A program made the position numbers and the translations under genes. Shown here in pieces: positions 8,715-17,024 of a stretch of DNA of 64,000 nt. The notes beneath the pieces are model-generated. The model saw only the letters and a list, made by a program, of their open reading frames with translations, was not told the DNA's origin and searched no databases. Every line of letters starts with the position of its first letter. Within the stretch, counting starts at the first letter, position 1. The DNA comes from Paenibacillus macerans (GTDB lineage: Bacteria > Bacillota > Bacilli > Paenibacillales > Paenibacillaceae), in NCBI RefSeq assembly GCF_900454495.1, contig NZ_UGSI01000001.1, positions 4,404,501 to 4,468,500 on the forward strand. The letters are read 5' to 3'.

Positions 8715-10553
8715 CTACTCAGTCCCCGGCTTCATCCAGCCTTCCCGGTCCTGAAAACCCGGCTTTTTGAACTCGCGCTTCAACGGTTTATAGGGTATTG
8801 TCATGATCACGGCGGTCCCCGGCTCCAAGCGTTGAACGGCAAGGCCGTATTCTCTGCCGAACCACAGCCGGATGCGGTCGTTGACGTTGTTGATGCCGAT
8901 ATGGGAGGCTTCGTCCCCGGACCGCTCCTCCAGCAGGCGCGCGATCTGCTCCTCCGCGATCCCGACTCCGTCATCTTTGATTTCAAGGCAAAGCTTGCGG
9001 CGGTCACGCTCCAGCAGCGAAACCGTTACGCGGATCGCCAGCTTGCGGTCCAGTCCCCGGGAACCGTGAAAAATGGCATTCTCCAATATCGGCTGAAGCA
9101 GCATCGCCGGTACCCCCGCGTCCAGCAATTCTTCAGGCACGTCCCACTCGACGGCAAACGTATTGGTGTAGCGCAGATCCATTAATTGCTCGTAATCCCG
9201 CAGCAGTTCGATCTCCTTGGACAAGGGCATGAGCTCATCGTTCAGCTTTAGATAGGATTGGAGCAAACGGTTCAGGGCATGGATCAGCTTGGCGATTTGC
9301 GGGGACTGCTGCAACATGGCCAGCATCCGGATCGAATTGAGCGTGTTGTACAAAAAATGCGGCTGAATCCTCACCCGCAGCGCGTACAGCTCGGCCTTTC
9401 GCTTCTGCCGCTCCTTCTCCGCGATCGATTGGACCAGCTCGTCCAGCCGCCTGACCATACGCGCGTAACTCAAGTGCAGCTGCCCGATTTCGTCATACCG
9501 GGTCGGCGCTTCCAGAACCTCGAATTTCCCGGTCTCGACGCTCCGCATGGAGCGGATCAGCCGGTTGATCGGGCGCGAAAGATTGCCGGCAAGCAGCCAG
9601 GATACGAGCGCCGAGGCCACCGTCAAAAGGGCGGCGATCACAAGCGTATATTTGCGTATGGTGTTGCTGCCCTGCAGGATCACCTGCTGGTTTTTGCCCA
9701 CGTAGATCGTCCAGCCCAAATAATTGTTTTTTCTCACCACACCGCTGTATTTTACCCTCCGGTTATCGACCTTGCTCTCCGCCGTCCAGACGCCGCCGCT
9801 CGCGCCTGCGTCAAGCGGACGTTCCAGCAGACGCGCGGCAACTTGTTCATCCGAAGCGTAGATCAGCCGATGATTCGCGTCGACGACGGTCACAGCGGTA
9901 TCCTGCAGCCCGGAGGAATCGATGATATTTTCGATGAAATCGGGAGAAATATGAATGGCGATCACCGCGAGCGGACGCATTTCCTCGTCCAGCAGCATTC
10001 TCGATACGGTGACGGCCTCGAACGATCCCCCTTCGAATTGCCCCACCTCATGCAAGCCCGAAACGACGAAGCCGCCTTTCTTCTCCAACGCCTCTTGATA
10101 CCAGTCTTCCTGCTTCACGTCGTAGGCCCGGTTGATCGAGGAACTTCCACTGAGCTGATACCCGCTGATCCGGCCGTTGTTGCCGTACAGAACCATCGCT
10201 TTAATCGATTTGTTAATCGAAGGATACGCGCTCATTAAACGAATCAGCTGCCGCTGCGCGTTCAGCTCGGCCGACCCCCAGTCCTCTTCGGGAACGTAAG
10301 GCCGATTAAAAATTGTAAACGCTTCCGGCATATAGTAAGGCAAAATGCTGAAACGGTCGAAATCGCTGACTTGTTTCTGAATCGCCGAAATCAACTGTCC
10401 GGCAATAACCTGCAGATCCTGCTCCGTCCGCATCATCAAGGTTTCCGAAGACTTCCGGTAGGCGATCGTTCCCACCAGAAGCACCGGCAGGCTGCTGACG
10501 ACGATAAGCACGAGCAACAATTTTCTTTGATAAGATAAGCGCTTCCAAAACAT
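8715..10553 (-). CDS. YesM-type sensor histidine kinase
   Basis: The 612-residue kinase has a first membrane helix at about residues 12-31, a large extracellular sensor (dCache-like, about 40-290), a second helix (about 302-322), HAMP (about 323-375), a His_kinase domain with His399 in RIQPHFLYNTLNSIR, and a HATPase domain with DDGVGI. The family senses extracellular carbohydrate status, sometimes through the binding protein. An oddity: the last 19 residues or so (from EFKKPGFQ on) are encoded by a fragment of intergenic repeat family D, so the natural C-terminus near TIPYKPLK has been extended by an inserted repeat. The partner regulator follows after 33 bp. Confidence 0.93.
   Translation of the reverse strand: MFWKRLSYQRKLLLVLIVVSSLPVLLVGTIAYRKSSETLMMRTEQDLQVIAGQLISAIQKQVSDFDRFSILPYYMPEAFTIFNRPYVPEEDWGSAELNAQRQLIRLMSAYPSINKSIKAMVLYGNNGRISGYQLSGSSSINRAYDVKQEDWYQEALEKKGGFVVSGLHEVGQFEGGSFEAVTVSRMLLDEEMRPLAVIAIHISPDFIENIIDSSGLQDTAVTVVDANHRLIYASDEQVAARLLERPLDAGASGGVWTAESKVDNRRVKYSGVVRKNNYLGWTIYVGKNQQVILQGSNTIRKYTLVIAALLTVASALVSWLLAGNLSRPINRLIRSMRSVETGKFEVLEAPTRYDEIGQLHLSYARMVRRLDELVQSIAEKERQKRKAELYALRVRIQPHFLYNTLNSIRMLAMLQQSPQIAKLIHALNRLLQSYLKLNDELMPLSKEIELLRDYEQLMDLRYTNTFAVEWDVPEELLDAGVPAMLLQPILENAIFHGSRGLDRKLAIRVTVSLLERDRRKLCLEIKDDGVGIAEEQIARLLEERSGDEASHIGINNVNDRIRLWFGREYGLAVQRLEPGTAVIMTIPYKPLKREFKKPGFQDREGWMKPGTE
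8723..8778. repeat. Repeat family D fragment inside the kinase 3' end
   Basis: This segment (GGCTTCATCCAGCC, then GGTCCTGAAAACCC, then GGCTTTTTGAACTCGC) matches 7250-7305 (AGCTTCATCCAACC, GGTGCTGAAAACCT, GACTTTTTGAACTCGC) with few differences. It supplies the last codons and stop of the sensor kinase. Confidence 0.7.
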
Positions 10554-10870
10554 GACTTCAACCCCCAGCTGTCAAAAGATATCCCGATCTTATCATAGAA
10601 AAGGAACAACGATACTCCCGAGCCGATCCCTCCAGCATGTTATCCCCCATGCTGAGGGCTAAAAAGCTAAACCAAACAGCCCATTCAACACTAAACAAAA
10701 CCACATATTTTAGTTCAAAACATAATTACGACCTAAAAATACAATTAATACGACGATTAGTCAATCATTATTCCTTAATTTAAGTATATATACAAGGATA
10801 AACAACTAAATAGTTTAGCGGCCCAACTTTTACGGCATGAGATTGACAAGCAGGCGTTGATAAAACTAGC
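10554..10870. other. AT-rich intergenic region upstream of the kinase gene
   Basis: The 317 bp left of repeat C contain an AT-rich tract (10690-10820) with ATTAGTCAATCATTATT-type sequence. The leftward promoter of the kinase operon is expected close to 10560-10700, but no strong consensus is evident. No coding sequence is seen. Confidence 0.35.
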
Positions 10871-11117
10871 GATTCTAACGGTTGCCATAACCACTATTTG
10901 TTCCAGAAGCATTGATTTCAAATTGTAACGGATGCCATAGCGTTTATTTCACTGAAATCCGGCTATTTTTGCTTAGAATCAGGCAAATACCGGCGATCAC
11001 AACCGTTAGAATTTAGAAAAGGTCTTTTTTTGGCAAATAGCCGCTGTACAACCCTTAGATTTTCGGCGGGCGATAGTATCGCTCGAAAACCAGAACTTTT
11101 CGGGAATTCTGGAAATT
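10871..11117. repeat. Dispersed intergenic repeat family C, intact copy
   Basis: About 247 bp carry perfect 12-bp inverted arms TTCTAACGGTTG (10873-10884) and CAACCGTTAGAA (11000-11011), followed by TTTAGAAAAGGTCTTTTTTT, AAATAGCCGCTG and AGATTTTCGGCGGG. A second copy, split by two insertion sequences, occupies 36965-37035, 38557-38683 and 40307-40374 with the same blocks in the same order. Non-coding. Confidence 0.75.
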
Positions 11118-11161
11118 ATCAGGGATACTTGTTGTTATCAGCCCTTTTTTAAAATGCGCAA

Positions 11162-11190
11162 TTTACATTTTATTGTAAAAGTGATATCAT
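11162..11190 (+). promoter_or_regulatory. Promoter with overlapping dyad, upstream of the SPFH operon
   Basis: TTTACA (11162-11167) and TATCAT (11185-11190) are separated by 17 bp, 50 bp before the ATG. The -35 is the left arm of a perfect dyad TTTACA-N6-TGTAAA (11162-11179), so a repressor could compete with RNA polymerase here. The promoter is supported by spacing and position only. Confidence 0.55.
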
Positions 11191-11239
11191 AACAATATCG
11201 ATACAATATGACTCTATTATTTTGAAGGAGTGTTCCCGT

Positions 11240-12094
11240 ATGTATAAGGAAAAAGAAATGTCTTATTTGAACGGTTTTGCCGCCTTGCTGTTTATCCTGG
11301 CACTCGCGGCCGCCGGCGTCTATTTGATCTCGCTTTCCGGCGCGCTGCCCGTGATTGGCGGAATCGCCGCCTGCGCCATCGCCTTCGTGCTGCTCACCGG
11401 CCTTACGATTGTACAGCCGAACCAGGCGGCCGTCGTGACTTTTTTCGGACGTTATCTCGGCGTCATTCGCAAAAGCGGATTATACCTGGCCGTCCCGCTC
11501 TCAAGCCGCCGGAAGGTTTCGCTGCGCGTACGCAATTTCAATAGCGCGAAGCTGAAGGTCAACGACGTGAACGGCAACCCGATCGAAATCGCAACCGTCG
11601 TTGTTTTTGCGGTCGTCGATTCGGCGAAAGCCTTGTTTGAGGTCGATGAATACGAAACGTTCGTGGAAATTCAGAGCGAAGCGGCCCTGCGCCACGTCGC
11701 CAGCAAGTACCCTTACGACCAGCCGGACACGGCAAGCTTCTCCCTGCGCGGCAATACCGAAGAAATCGCGGTGGAGCTGACCGATGAACTGCAAAACCGG
11801 CTGGCGATCGCCGGCGTTAAAGTGATTGAAACGCGCCTCACCCATTTGGCGTATTCGACCGAAATCGCCAGCGCCATGCTGCAGCGGCAGCAGGCCGAAG
11901 CCATCATCGCCGCGCGCGAGAAAATCGTCGACGGCGCCGTCACGATGGTGCAGATGGCGATCGAACGCCTGCAGGCGGGCCAGGTCGTGGAGCTGGACGA
12001 TGAGCGCAAAGCCGCGATGATCAACAACCTGCTCGTTGCCGTCGTTTCCGACCGTTCCGCCCAGCCGGTCATCAACACAAGCACGCTTTACTAA
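11240..12094 (+). CDS. SPFH/band-7 domain membrane protein
   Basis: The 284-residue protein starts with two hydrophobic segments (about 10-60) and continues as an SPFH/band-7 domain beginning at LTIVQPNQAAVVTFFGRYLGV. The C-terminal part has a helical stretch (LQRQQAEAIIAAREKIVDGAVTMVQMAIERL). It is expected to be anchored in the membrane with the SPFH part cytoplasmic, forming oligomers. The ATG at 11240 is preceded by GAAGGAG at 9-10 nt; the in-frame TTG upstream overlaps the RBS and is not used. It heads a three-gene unit with a ribbon-helix-helix protein 16 bp downstream. The cellular role is unknown. Confidence 0.88.
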   Translation: MYKEKEMSYLNGFAALLFILALAAAGVYLISLSGALPVIGGIAACAIAFVLLTGLTIVQPNQAAVVTFFGRYLGVIRKSGLYLAVPLSSRRKVSLRVRNFNSAKLKVNDVNGNPIEIATVVVFAVVDSAKALFEVDEYETFVEIQSEAALRHVASKYPYDQPDTASFSLRGNTEEIAVELTDELQNRLAIAGVKVIETRLTHLAYSTEIASAMLQRQQAEAIIAAREKIVDGAVTMVQMAIERLQAGQVVELDDERKAAMINNLLVAVVSDRSAQPVINTSTLY

Positions 12095-12110
12095 AAGGGC
12101 GCCAATCATA

Positions 12111-12305
12111 ATGGCCAGCAAAAAAAGCTTCCCTCTTCGCCTTGACCCGATCCTGTATCAAGCTTTGGAACGCTGGGCAGCGGACGAATTCCGAAGCGTA
12201 AACGGTCATATCGAATACCTGCTGCGGGAAGCGTTGCGCCGTGAAGGCAGGCTGCCCTCAAACCGGGCGCCGGGCAAAGAGGAGGAGAAGCATGACGCAG
12301 ACTAA
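12111..12305 (+). CDS. Small ribbon-helix-helix (Arc-like) protein
   Basis: The 64-residue protein, MASKKSFPLRLDPILYQALE then RWAADEFRSVNGHIEYLLREALRREG, fits an Arc/MetJ-type fold: a short beta strand (FPLRLD) and two helices, with an RSVNGHIEYLL second helix start. It has a highly charged tail. Proteins of this kind bind DNA as dimers; here it may regulate its own operon (the dyad at 11162 is a candidate site) or partner the SPFH protein. It begins 16 bp after the SPFH gene and overlaps the next gene by 14 bp. Confidence 0.75.
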   Translation: MASKKSFPLRLDPILYQALERWAADEFRSVNGHIEYLLREALRREGRLPSNRAPGKEEEKHDAD

Positions 12306-12894
12306 ACAGATTCGCAAACCGTGGTGGGAGTCCAAATCGGCAGCGCTTTTGAAGGAATTTGCCAAAACCGGCGGAGGCACGTACGCGGCCGCGAAACTTC
12401 ATGGGCTGAAATATACGAGACAGCATGTGCGCGTTAGACTTCCCCACGAGCTTGGGCAATGCATCGTCACCTTGGCCGACCCCAGCTCCAGTTCCTCCGG
12501 CCAAGCGCATGTTATCGGCATAAAATACAGCTACCGGCCCCGCCGCAAGCTGGAGTTCGATCTTTGCTCCGCCAAACGCCCGGCGCCCGGCTTGCTTTCC
12601 GGGCGTTTGCGGCCTGCCGCGCTGCCCGATTCCGCCTTGAACAAGCGGTTCCGCGCGCGGGCGTCGCACCCCGGCCTGCTGCGCCCCGTCCTCAAGCAGG
12701 ACGGCCTGGCCGAGGCGCTGGAACTGCATCCGGGTACGCACATCAAGCTCCGGCTCAAAGCGCACGAAGCGTCGCTAAGTTTTTCGGAAAGTGTCAAACA
12801 CCCCGATGTGCCTGCGCTCGCCAGCAGTGTGCAGCTCATGAAACTGCTTATCCAAGGGCTTTATGAGCAAGGGGTCATTTATGAAAAACCATAA
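12292..12894 (+). CDS. Unrecognised 200-residue protein, third gene of the SPFH unit
   Basis: I do not recognise this family. The protein is basic, soluble and has no signal peptide. It has an N-terminal part with KPWWESKSAALLKEFAKTGGGTYAAAKLHGLKYTRQHVRV and a C-terminal part with LHPGTHIKLRLKAHEASLSF. The ATG follows GAGGAGGAGAAGC directly, so the start is firm, and the 14-bp overlap with the preceding gene indicates coupled translation. An ordinary coding pattern, tight spacing and a convergent hairpin downstream support a real gene. Confidence 0.7.
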   Translation: MTQTKQIRKPWWESKSAALLKEFAKTGGGTYAAAKLHGLKYTRQHVRVRLPHELGQCIVTLADPSSSSSGQAHVIGIKYSYRPRRKLEFDLCSAKRPAPGLLSGRLRPAALPDSALNKRFRARASHPGLLRPVLKQDGLAEALELHPGTHIKLRLKAHEASLSFSESVKHPDVPALASSVQLMKLLIQGLYEQGVIYEKP

Positions 12895-13070
12895 CCTGAT
12901 TACCATAGAAAATAACGCCGGCGGCGCCTCCGCTCCCCCGGTTGCATGTCTTCATGTTTTATAGCAGCTTGTTCACCGTATTCGCTAGATTCCAGCGATC
13001 TAAGCGGCATAAGCTTATTACCCGCGCCCCTCTCATTGGAGAAATTCCAATAGATTGGCGGATACTGAAC

Positions 13071-13121
13071 AACAAGCCCCAGGCGAAGCCGATATGGAAC
13101 GGCTATCGCTTGGGGCTTGTT
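13071..13121. terminator. Long hairpin between convergent genes
   Basis: AACAAGCCCCAGGCGAAGCC and its near-complement ending TTGGGGCTTGTT form a stem of about 21 bp with a short loop. It lies between the SPFH unit (rightward) and copA (leftward). No long T-tract follows on either strand, so it may be a bidirectional but imperfect terminator or another RNA structure. Confidence 0.55.
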
Positions 13122-13171
13122 AATACCAATCTCCTTCAGTTTCCTGCTTTGGCCCAGCCAACTGCCCAGGC

Positions 13172-15397
13172 TTACAGCTTCACTCTTTGCAGGCGCAGCG
13201 CGTTCAGCACCACGGAGACCGAGCTGAGGGCCATCGCCGCGCCGGCGAGCCAAGGAGCGAGGAAGCCCGCGGCCGCCACCGGGATGCCGATCGTGTTGTA
13301 AGCGAGCGCCCAGAACAGGTTCTGCTTGATATTGCCCATCGTGCGCTTGCTCATCGCGATCGCGTCCGGCACGCCCTCAAGGTCGCCGCGCATCAGCGTC
13401 ACGTCGGCCGCCTCCATGGCCACATCGGTGCCCGTGCCGATGGCGATACCGACATCGGCCACGGCCAGCGCCGGAGCGTCGTTGATGCCGTCGCCGACCA
13501 TCGCCACCTTCAGGCCGCGCTCCTGCAGCTTTTTGACTTCGGCGGCTTTGCCTTCCGGCAGCACCTCGGCGAGCACCTCGTCGATGCCGACCTCGGCGGC
13601 GATCGCCTTCGCCGTGCGTTCATTGTCGCCGGTGATCATGACCACGTGAAGCCCCATCGCCTTCAGCCGCGCCACCGCGGCTTTGGACGTGTCCTTCACG
13701 GTATCGCTCACGGCGACCATGCCGGCGTAGACGCCGTCCGCCGCGATGAGCAGCACGGTGTTGCCGGCGGCTTCGAGCGCCGCCATCTCCGGCAGCGCGG
13801 CGGAGACATCGACGCCTTCCCGCGCCATCAGACGGCGCGTGCCGGCGAGCACCCGGCGGCCAAGTACGGCCGCCGTAATGCCATGCCCCGGCACCGCCTC
13901 AAAGGCGGTCGCCTCGGGCAGATCCAGGCCGCGCGCCCGCGCCCCGGCAACGACCGCATCCGCGAGCGGATGCTCGGAGCTGCGCTCGGCGGCGCCCACG
14001 AGCCGGAGCAGTTTCGCCTCGTCCCAGCCCCCGGCCGGGACGATTTGCCGCAGCTCCGGCTGCCCCCGCGTGATCGTGCCGGTCTTATCCAGCACGATCG
14101 CGTCGAGCCCTTGGGCGGTCTCGAGATGCTCGCCGCCCTTGAACAGGATGCCGTACTCCGCGGCCCGCCCGGAACCGGCCATAATCGACGTCGGCGTCGC
14201 CAGTCCGAGCGCGCAAGGGCAGGCGATCACGAGCACGGCGATCGCTTTTTCCAGCGCTTCCGCAAAGCTGCCCGGCGCCACCAGGAAGAACCACACCAAA
14301 AACGTTACCACGGCGATCCCGACGACGATCGGCACGAAAATCCCGGAGATCACGTCCGCCACCCGCTGGATCGGCGCCTTCGACCCTTGGGCCTCTTCGA
14401 CGACGCGGATGATTTGCGCCAGCGCCGTATCCCTGCCGACCTTGGAGGCCTCAACACGCAGCACGCCGTGTTTGTTCACGGTTGCCCCGATAACCGGATC
14501 GCCTGCTTTTTTCTCGACCGGAATGCTCTCCCCCGTCAGCATCGATTCGTCCACCGCAGACGAGCCGCCGGCCACGATACCGTCTACGGGTATTTTTTCG
14601 CCCGGCTTTACGATCAGCAGGTCGCCCGGAACAACCGCCTCGATCGGCACGACCGTCTCCACGCCGTCTTTGACGACAAGCGCTGTCTTGGCCTGCAGCC
14701 CCATCAGCGTTTTGATCGCCTGCGAGGAACGCCCTTTAGCCAGCGCTTCGAACCATTTGCCGAGCAAGATCAGCGTGATCAGGATCGAACTCGTCTCATA
14801 ATACAGCTGGGGGGTATGCCCGTGCGGCATACTCAAGGCGTCCAGGCTCAAATATAGACTGTAAAAATACGCCGCCGACGTGCCGAGCGCGACCAGCAAA
14901 TCCATGTTGGCGCTGCGGCTGCGCAGCGCCTTGTACGCGCCGACGTAAAAACCTCGCCCAATAATGAACTGTACCGGAGTTGCCAGCGCCAGCTGGAACC
15001 AGGGGTTCATGAACAGCTCCGGCGTCCAGATCCACGAGGTGAAGGAAAAATGCCCGGCCATCGCCCACAGCAGCGGTAAGGCCAACACTGCCGACACGAT
15101 CAGCTTGTTTCTCTGCTTGCGGATCTCCCGGGCCCGGATGTCCTCCGACTCCTGCTCCGAAGGTTTGGGAATGGCTCCGTATCCGAGTTTGCTAACTTTA
15201 TCGATGATTTGCTCCAGCGATACTTCCCCCGGCTCATATGTCACCTGGGCCGTCTCCAGCGCCAGGTTCACGTTCGCCTGCTCCACGCCGGGAAGCCGGT
15301 TTAGCCCTTTTTCGATCCGGGCCGCGCAGGCGGCACAGGTCATGCCGGTGATTTGCAGCGTCGCTTGATCGTTTGGGGCCGACAGTGCTTTTTCCAT
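13172..15397 (-). CDS. copA: Copper-exporting P1B-type ATPase
   Basis: The 741-residue protein has one N-terminal HMA domain with GMTCAAC (Cys21, Cys24), eight expected membrane helices, the transmembrane metal site Cys393-Pro-Cys395, the phosphorylation motif DKTGT (Asp437), the SEHPLADA motif of the nucleotide domain and the hinge GDGINDAPAL. This is CopA, exporting Cu(I) from the cytoplasm with ATP. The ATG has GGAGG 7 nt upstream. It is third after csoR and copZ, and a CsoR-type palindrome (15437-15453) lies in the gap before it, so copper should induce it independently as well as through the upstream promoter. Confidence 0.97.
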   Translation of the reverse strand: MEKALSAPNDQATLQITGMTCAACAARIEKGLNRLPGVEQANVNLALETAQVTYEPGEVSLEQIIDKVSKLGYGAIPKPSEQESEDIRAREIRKQRNKLIVSAVLALPLLWAMAGHFSFTSWIWTPELFMNPWFQLALATPVQFIIGRGFYVGAYKALRSRSANMDLLVALGTSAAYFYSLYLSLDALSMPHGHTPQLYYETSSILITLILLGKWFEALAKGRSSQAIKTLMGLQAKTALVVKDGVETVVPIEAVVPGDLLIVKPGEKIPVDGIVAGGSSAVDESMLTGESIPVEKKAGDPVIGATVNKHGVLRVEASKVGRDTALAQIIRVVEEAQGSKAPIQRVADVISGIFVPIVVGIAVVTFLVWFFLVAPGSFAEALEKAIAVLVIACPCALGLATPTSIMAGSGRAAEYGILFKGGEHLETAQGLDAIVLDKTGTITRGQPELRQIVPAGGWDEAKLLRLVGAAERSSEHPLADAVVAGARARGLDLPEATAFEAVPGHGITAAVLGRRVLAGTRRLMAREGVDVSAALPEMAALEAAGNTVLLIAADGVYAGMVAVSDTVKDTSKAAVARLKAMGLHVVMITGDNERTAKAIAAEVGIDEVLAEVLPEGKAAEVKKLQERGLKVAMVGDGINDAPALAVADVGIAIGTGTDVAMEAADVTLMRGDLEGVPDAIAMSKRTMGNIKQNLFWALAYNTIGIPVAAAGFLAPWLAGAAMALSSVSVVLNALRLQRVKL

Positions 15398-15436
15398 AGC
15401 GATTCCTCCATGTTTGTTTGCATTTTCGCCTTCGAA

Positions 15437-15453
15437 ATACCCCCATGGGGTAT
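15437..15453. promoter_or_regulatory. CsoR operator upstream of copA
   Basis: ATACCCCCATGGGGTAT is a perfect palindrome apart from the central base and matches the known CsoR box (TACCCCNNNGGGGTA). It lies 40 bp before the copA start, and the same motif occurs at 16205-16221 in front of csoR. Confidence 0.85.
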
Positions 15454-15551
15454 ATTTCGGCGACAGAAAAGTGTCCCGCCCATTCCGAGCCTGATCGTAC
15501 GGGTTTTCCGCATCAGACTCGCAGCGGTTTGCTTCAACTTAGACTTTTGAA

Positions 15552-15752
15552 TTAAACAACGTCGTATCCCTGTTCTTCAATCGCTTCCTTGATTTGATCC
15601 ACCGTCACTTTGCTTTCATCAAAAGAAACTTCGACTTTTTTGCCCGCCAGATCGACCTTGCCTGTGGCGCCCAATCCCGCAACGGCTCCTTCCACCGACT
15701 TGACGCAATGATTGCACGACATGCCTTCCACGTTCAACGTAATATTTTGCAT
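15552..15752 (-). CDS. copZ: Copper chaperone CopZ
   Basis: The 66-residue protein is a single HMA domain with the metal-binding motif GMSCNHC and a typical beta-alpha-beta-beta-alpha-beta pattern ending IEEQGYDVV. CopZ proteins carry Cu(I) in the cytoplasm to CopA and to CsoR. TTAGGAGG lies 8 nt before the ATG. It sits 28 bp after csoR and 154 bp before copA, the usual order in Bacillota. Confidence 0.96.
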   Translation of the reverse strand: MQNITLNVEGMSCNHCVKSVEGAVAGLGATGKVDLAGKKVEVSFDESKVTVDQIKEAIEEQGYDVV

Positions 15753-15780
15753 GATTCCTGCCTCCTAAATTTTTGATAAT

Positions 15781-16152
15781 TTACTTCATTAACTTATTGA
15801 CCGTCACCAGCAGCTCATCCACCACTTCCGTCTCGCCGGCTTGAATCCGTTCGATGACGCAGCTTCTCATATGTCCCTCGAGCAACAGCCGGCCGACGCT
15901 GTTGAGCGCGGACTGGACGGCGGCAATCTGATTCAGAACATCGTCACAGTAAGTATCTCTTTCGATCAGCCCTTTGATTCCGCGAATTTGCCCTTCGATC
16001 CGGTTCAATCGGCTGGTCAGGTTGCTTTTCAAGGCTTCGGAATGGTGGCTTCGCCGAACCGTTTTGCCCGCGGTTTTGCCCTCAGCTTTGCCCTCGTTCT
16101 GCACTCCGTGGTCTTCACAATGGTGTGTATGTTCCTGAACATTGTCCGCCAT
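15781..16152 (-). CDS. csoR: Copper-sensing repressor CsoR
   Basis: The 123-residue all-helical protein carries the CsoR Cu(I)-site triad Cys69 (DTYCDD), His94 and Cys98 (EGHMRSC). Copper binding is known to release CsoR from GC-rich operators. About 40 extra N-terminal residues (HTHHCEDHG, then Lys/Gly-rich) precede the conserved core and could bind additional metal; many CsoR proteins lack this. GAAAGGAGA precedes the ATG. Its own promoter (16197-16226) carries a CsoR box, so autoregulation is expected. Confidence 0.95.
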   Translation of the reverse strand: MADNVQEHTHHCEDHGVQNEGKAEGKTAGKTVRRSHHSEALKSNLTSRLNRIEGQIRGIKGLIERDTYCDDVLNQIAAVQSALNSVGRLLLEGHMRSCVIERIQAGETEVVDELLVTVNKLMK

Positions 16153-16196
16153 ACGTCTTCTCCTTTCAAACCAGCATAACTTGTTGTGGCAAACTC

Positions 16197-16226
16197 ATTA
16201 TAATATACCCCCACGGGGTATGTAAA
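16197..16226 (-). promoter_or_regulatory. csoR promoter with CsoR operator in the spacer
   Basis: On the minus strand TTTACA (16221-16226) and TATAAT (16197-16202) are 18 bp apart. The spacer is almost filled by the palindrome ATACCCCCACGGGGTAT (16205-16221 in plus orientation). This is a textbook layout for repression by CsoR in low copper. Confidence 0.88.
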
Positions 16227-16334
16227 GAGGTGGTTGCAAATTTTCCGGCTTGCCCTGTTCCGCTGCACTTCACGCTCATTTCCTAGTTTGTTCATAATTC
16301 AAGCCTGCTACCGGCAAAAAGGGGACGTTCGATC

Positions 16335-16530
16335 AAAGCTTCACGAAATGCAAAAGTGCAGGCGAATTTCGTCGAAACTCCACGAAACAGGTGGCTCAAA
16401 TGTAATGAAAGTGCAGTTCATCCCCAGCTATACAACCATATTTTACCATATTCGCTTTAACCAACTGCATTTTTGCATCTCATGCGCCTTGGTAGCAAGA
16501 TCATGCGCAATATGAAGTGCACTTTTGCAC
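16335..16530. repeat. Dispersed intergenic repeat family B, copy 1
   Basis: About 195 bp share ordered blocks with 31598-31803: GCGAATTTCGTCGAA, ACTGCAGTTCAT-like, GATGCA/CTGCATTTTTGCATCTCA and AACTGCACTTTTGC. Variants of the motif TGCA(C/T)TTTTGCA recur in both orientations, which gives internal hairpins. Non-coding; it lies in the gap between csoR and qoxD. Confidence 0.7.
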
Positions 16531-16683
16531 TTGAACCTCGTAACGCGACTCTTGTCACGGCAAAGACTTCTTATCATCATTAGCGTTTCTCATCATCACT
16601 AAGCGCTCCTTATCAATGCCAACCGCTTGACGACGCCCCGGCTAAACCCGTCGCCTGCGCTTACTATTCCCGCAATAACAAGC

Positions 16684-16728
16684 AAAAAACCCGCCGCCAC
16701 TTGTAAAGCGGCAAACGGGTTTTTCTTC
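16684..16728 (-). terminator. Terminator of the qox operon
   Basis: On the minus strand AAACCCGTTTGCCGC pairs with GTGGCGGCGGGTTTTTT, a GC-rich hairpin ending in a T run, 11 bp after the qoxD stop. Confidence 0.85.
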
Positions 16729-16738
16729 ATTCATCTTT

Positions 16739-17023
16739 TTATTGATAACCCCAAATCATCGCAAACAAGGTGCCGAAAACGGTGACCAGGCCGACGAACA
16801 GGGCGTAACCGATGTTGGTGAACAGCGCGGTTTTTGTGCCGCCCTCGCTGATATGCATGAACAGGAACAGCTGCAGTGACATTTGGATCGCCGCGCAAAT
16901 GAGCAGGATCGTGAGTCCCACCGCCATCGGCATATCCCAGAAAACTACCGACAACGCCACAACGGACAGAATCAGCGAAAATACATATCCCATGACGTGC
17001 TGAACAGGAAAGAGCTTTTTCAT
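16739..17023 (-). CDS. qoxD: Quinol oxidase subunit IV
   Basis: The 94-residue protein has three membrane helices and the conserved HISEGGTK loop seen in subunit IV of heme-copper quinol oxidases. It is the last of four qox genes, starting 1 bp after the end of qoxC. Subunit IV is a small accessory chain that helps assemble the oxidase in the cytoplasmic membrane. Confidence 0.93.
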   Translation of the reverse strand: MKKLFPVQHVMGYVFSLILSVVALSVVFWDMPMAVGLTILLICAAIQMSLQLFLFMHISEGGTKTALFTNIGYALFVGLVTVFGTLFAMIWGYQ

Positions 17024-17024
17024 G

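Noticed and set aside
13187..14857. 556-codon plus-strand frame opposite copA
   Set aside because: Antisense of copA in GC-rich DNA; no domains and no start signals.
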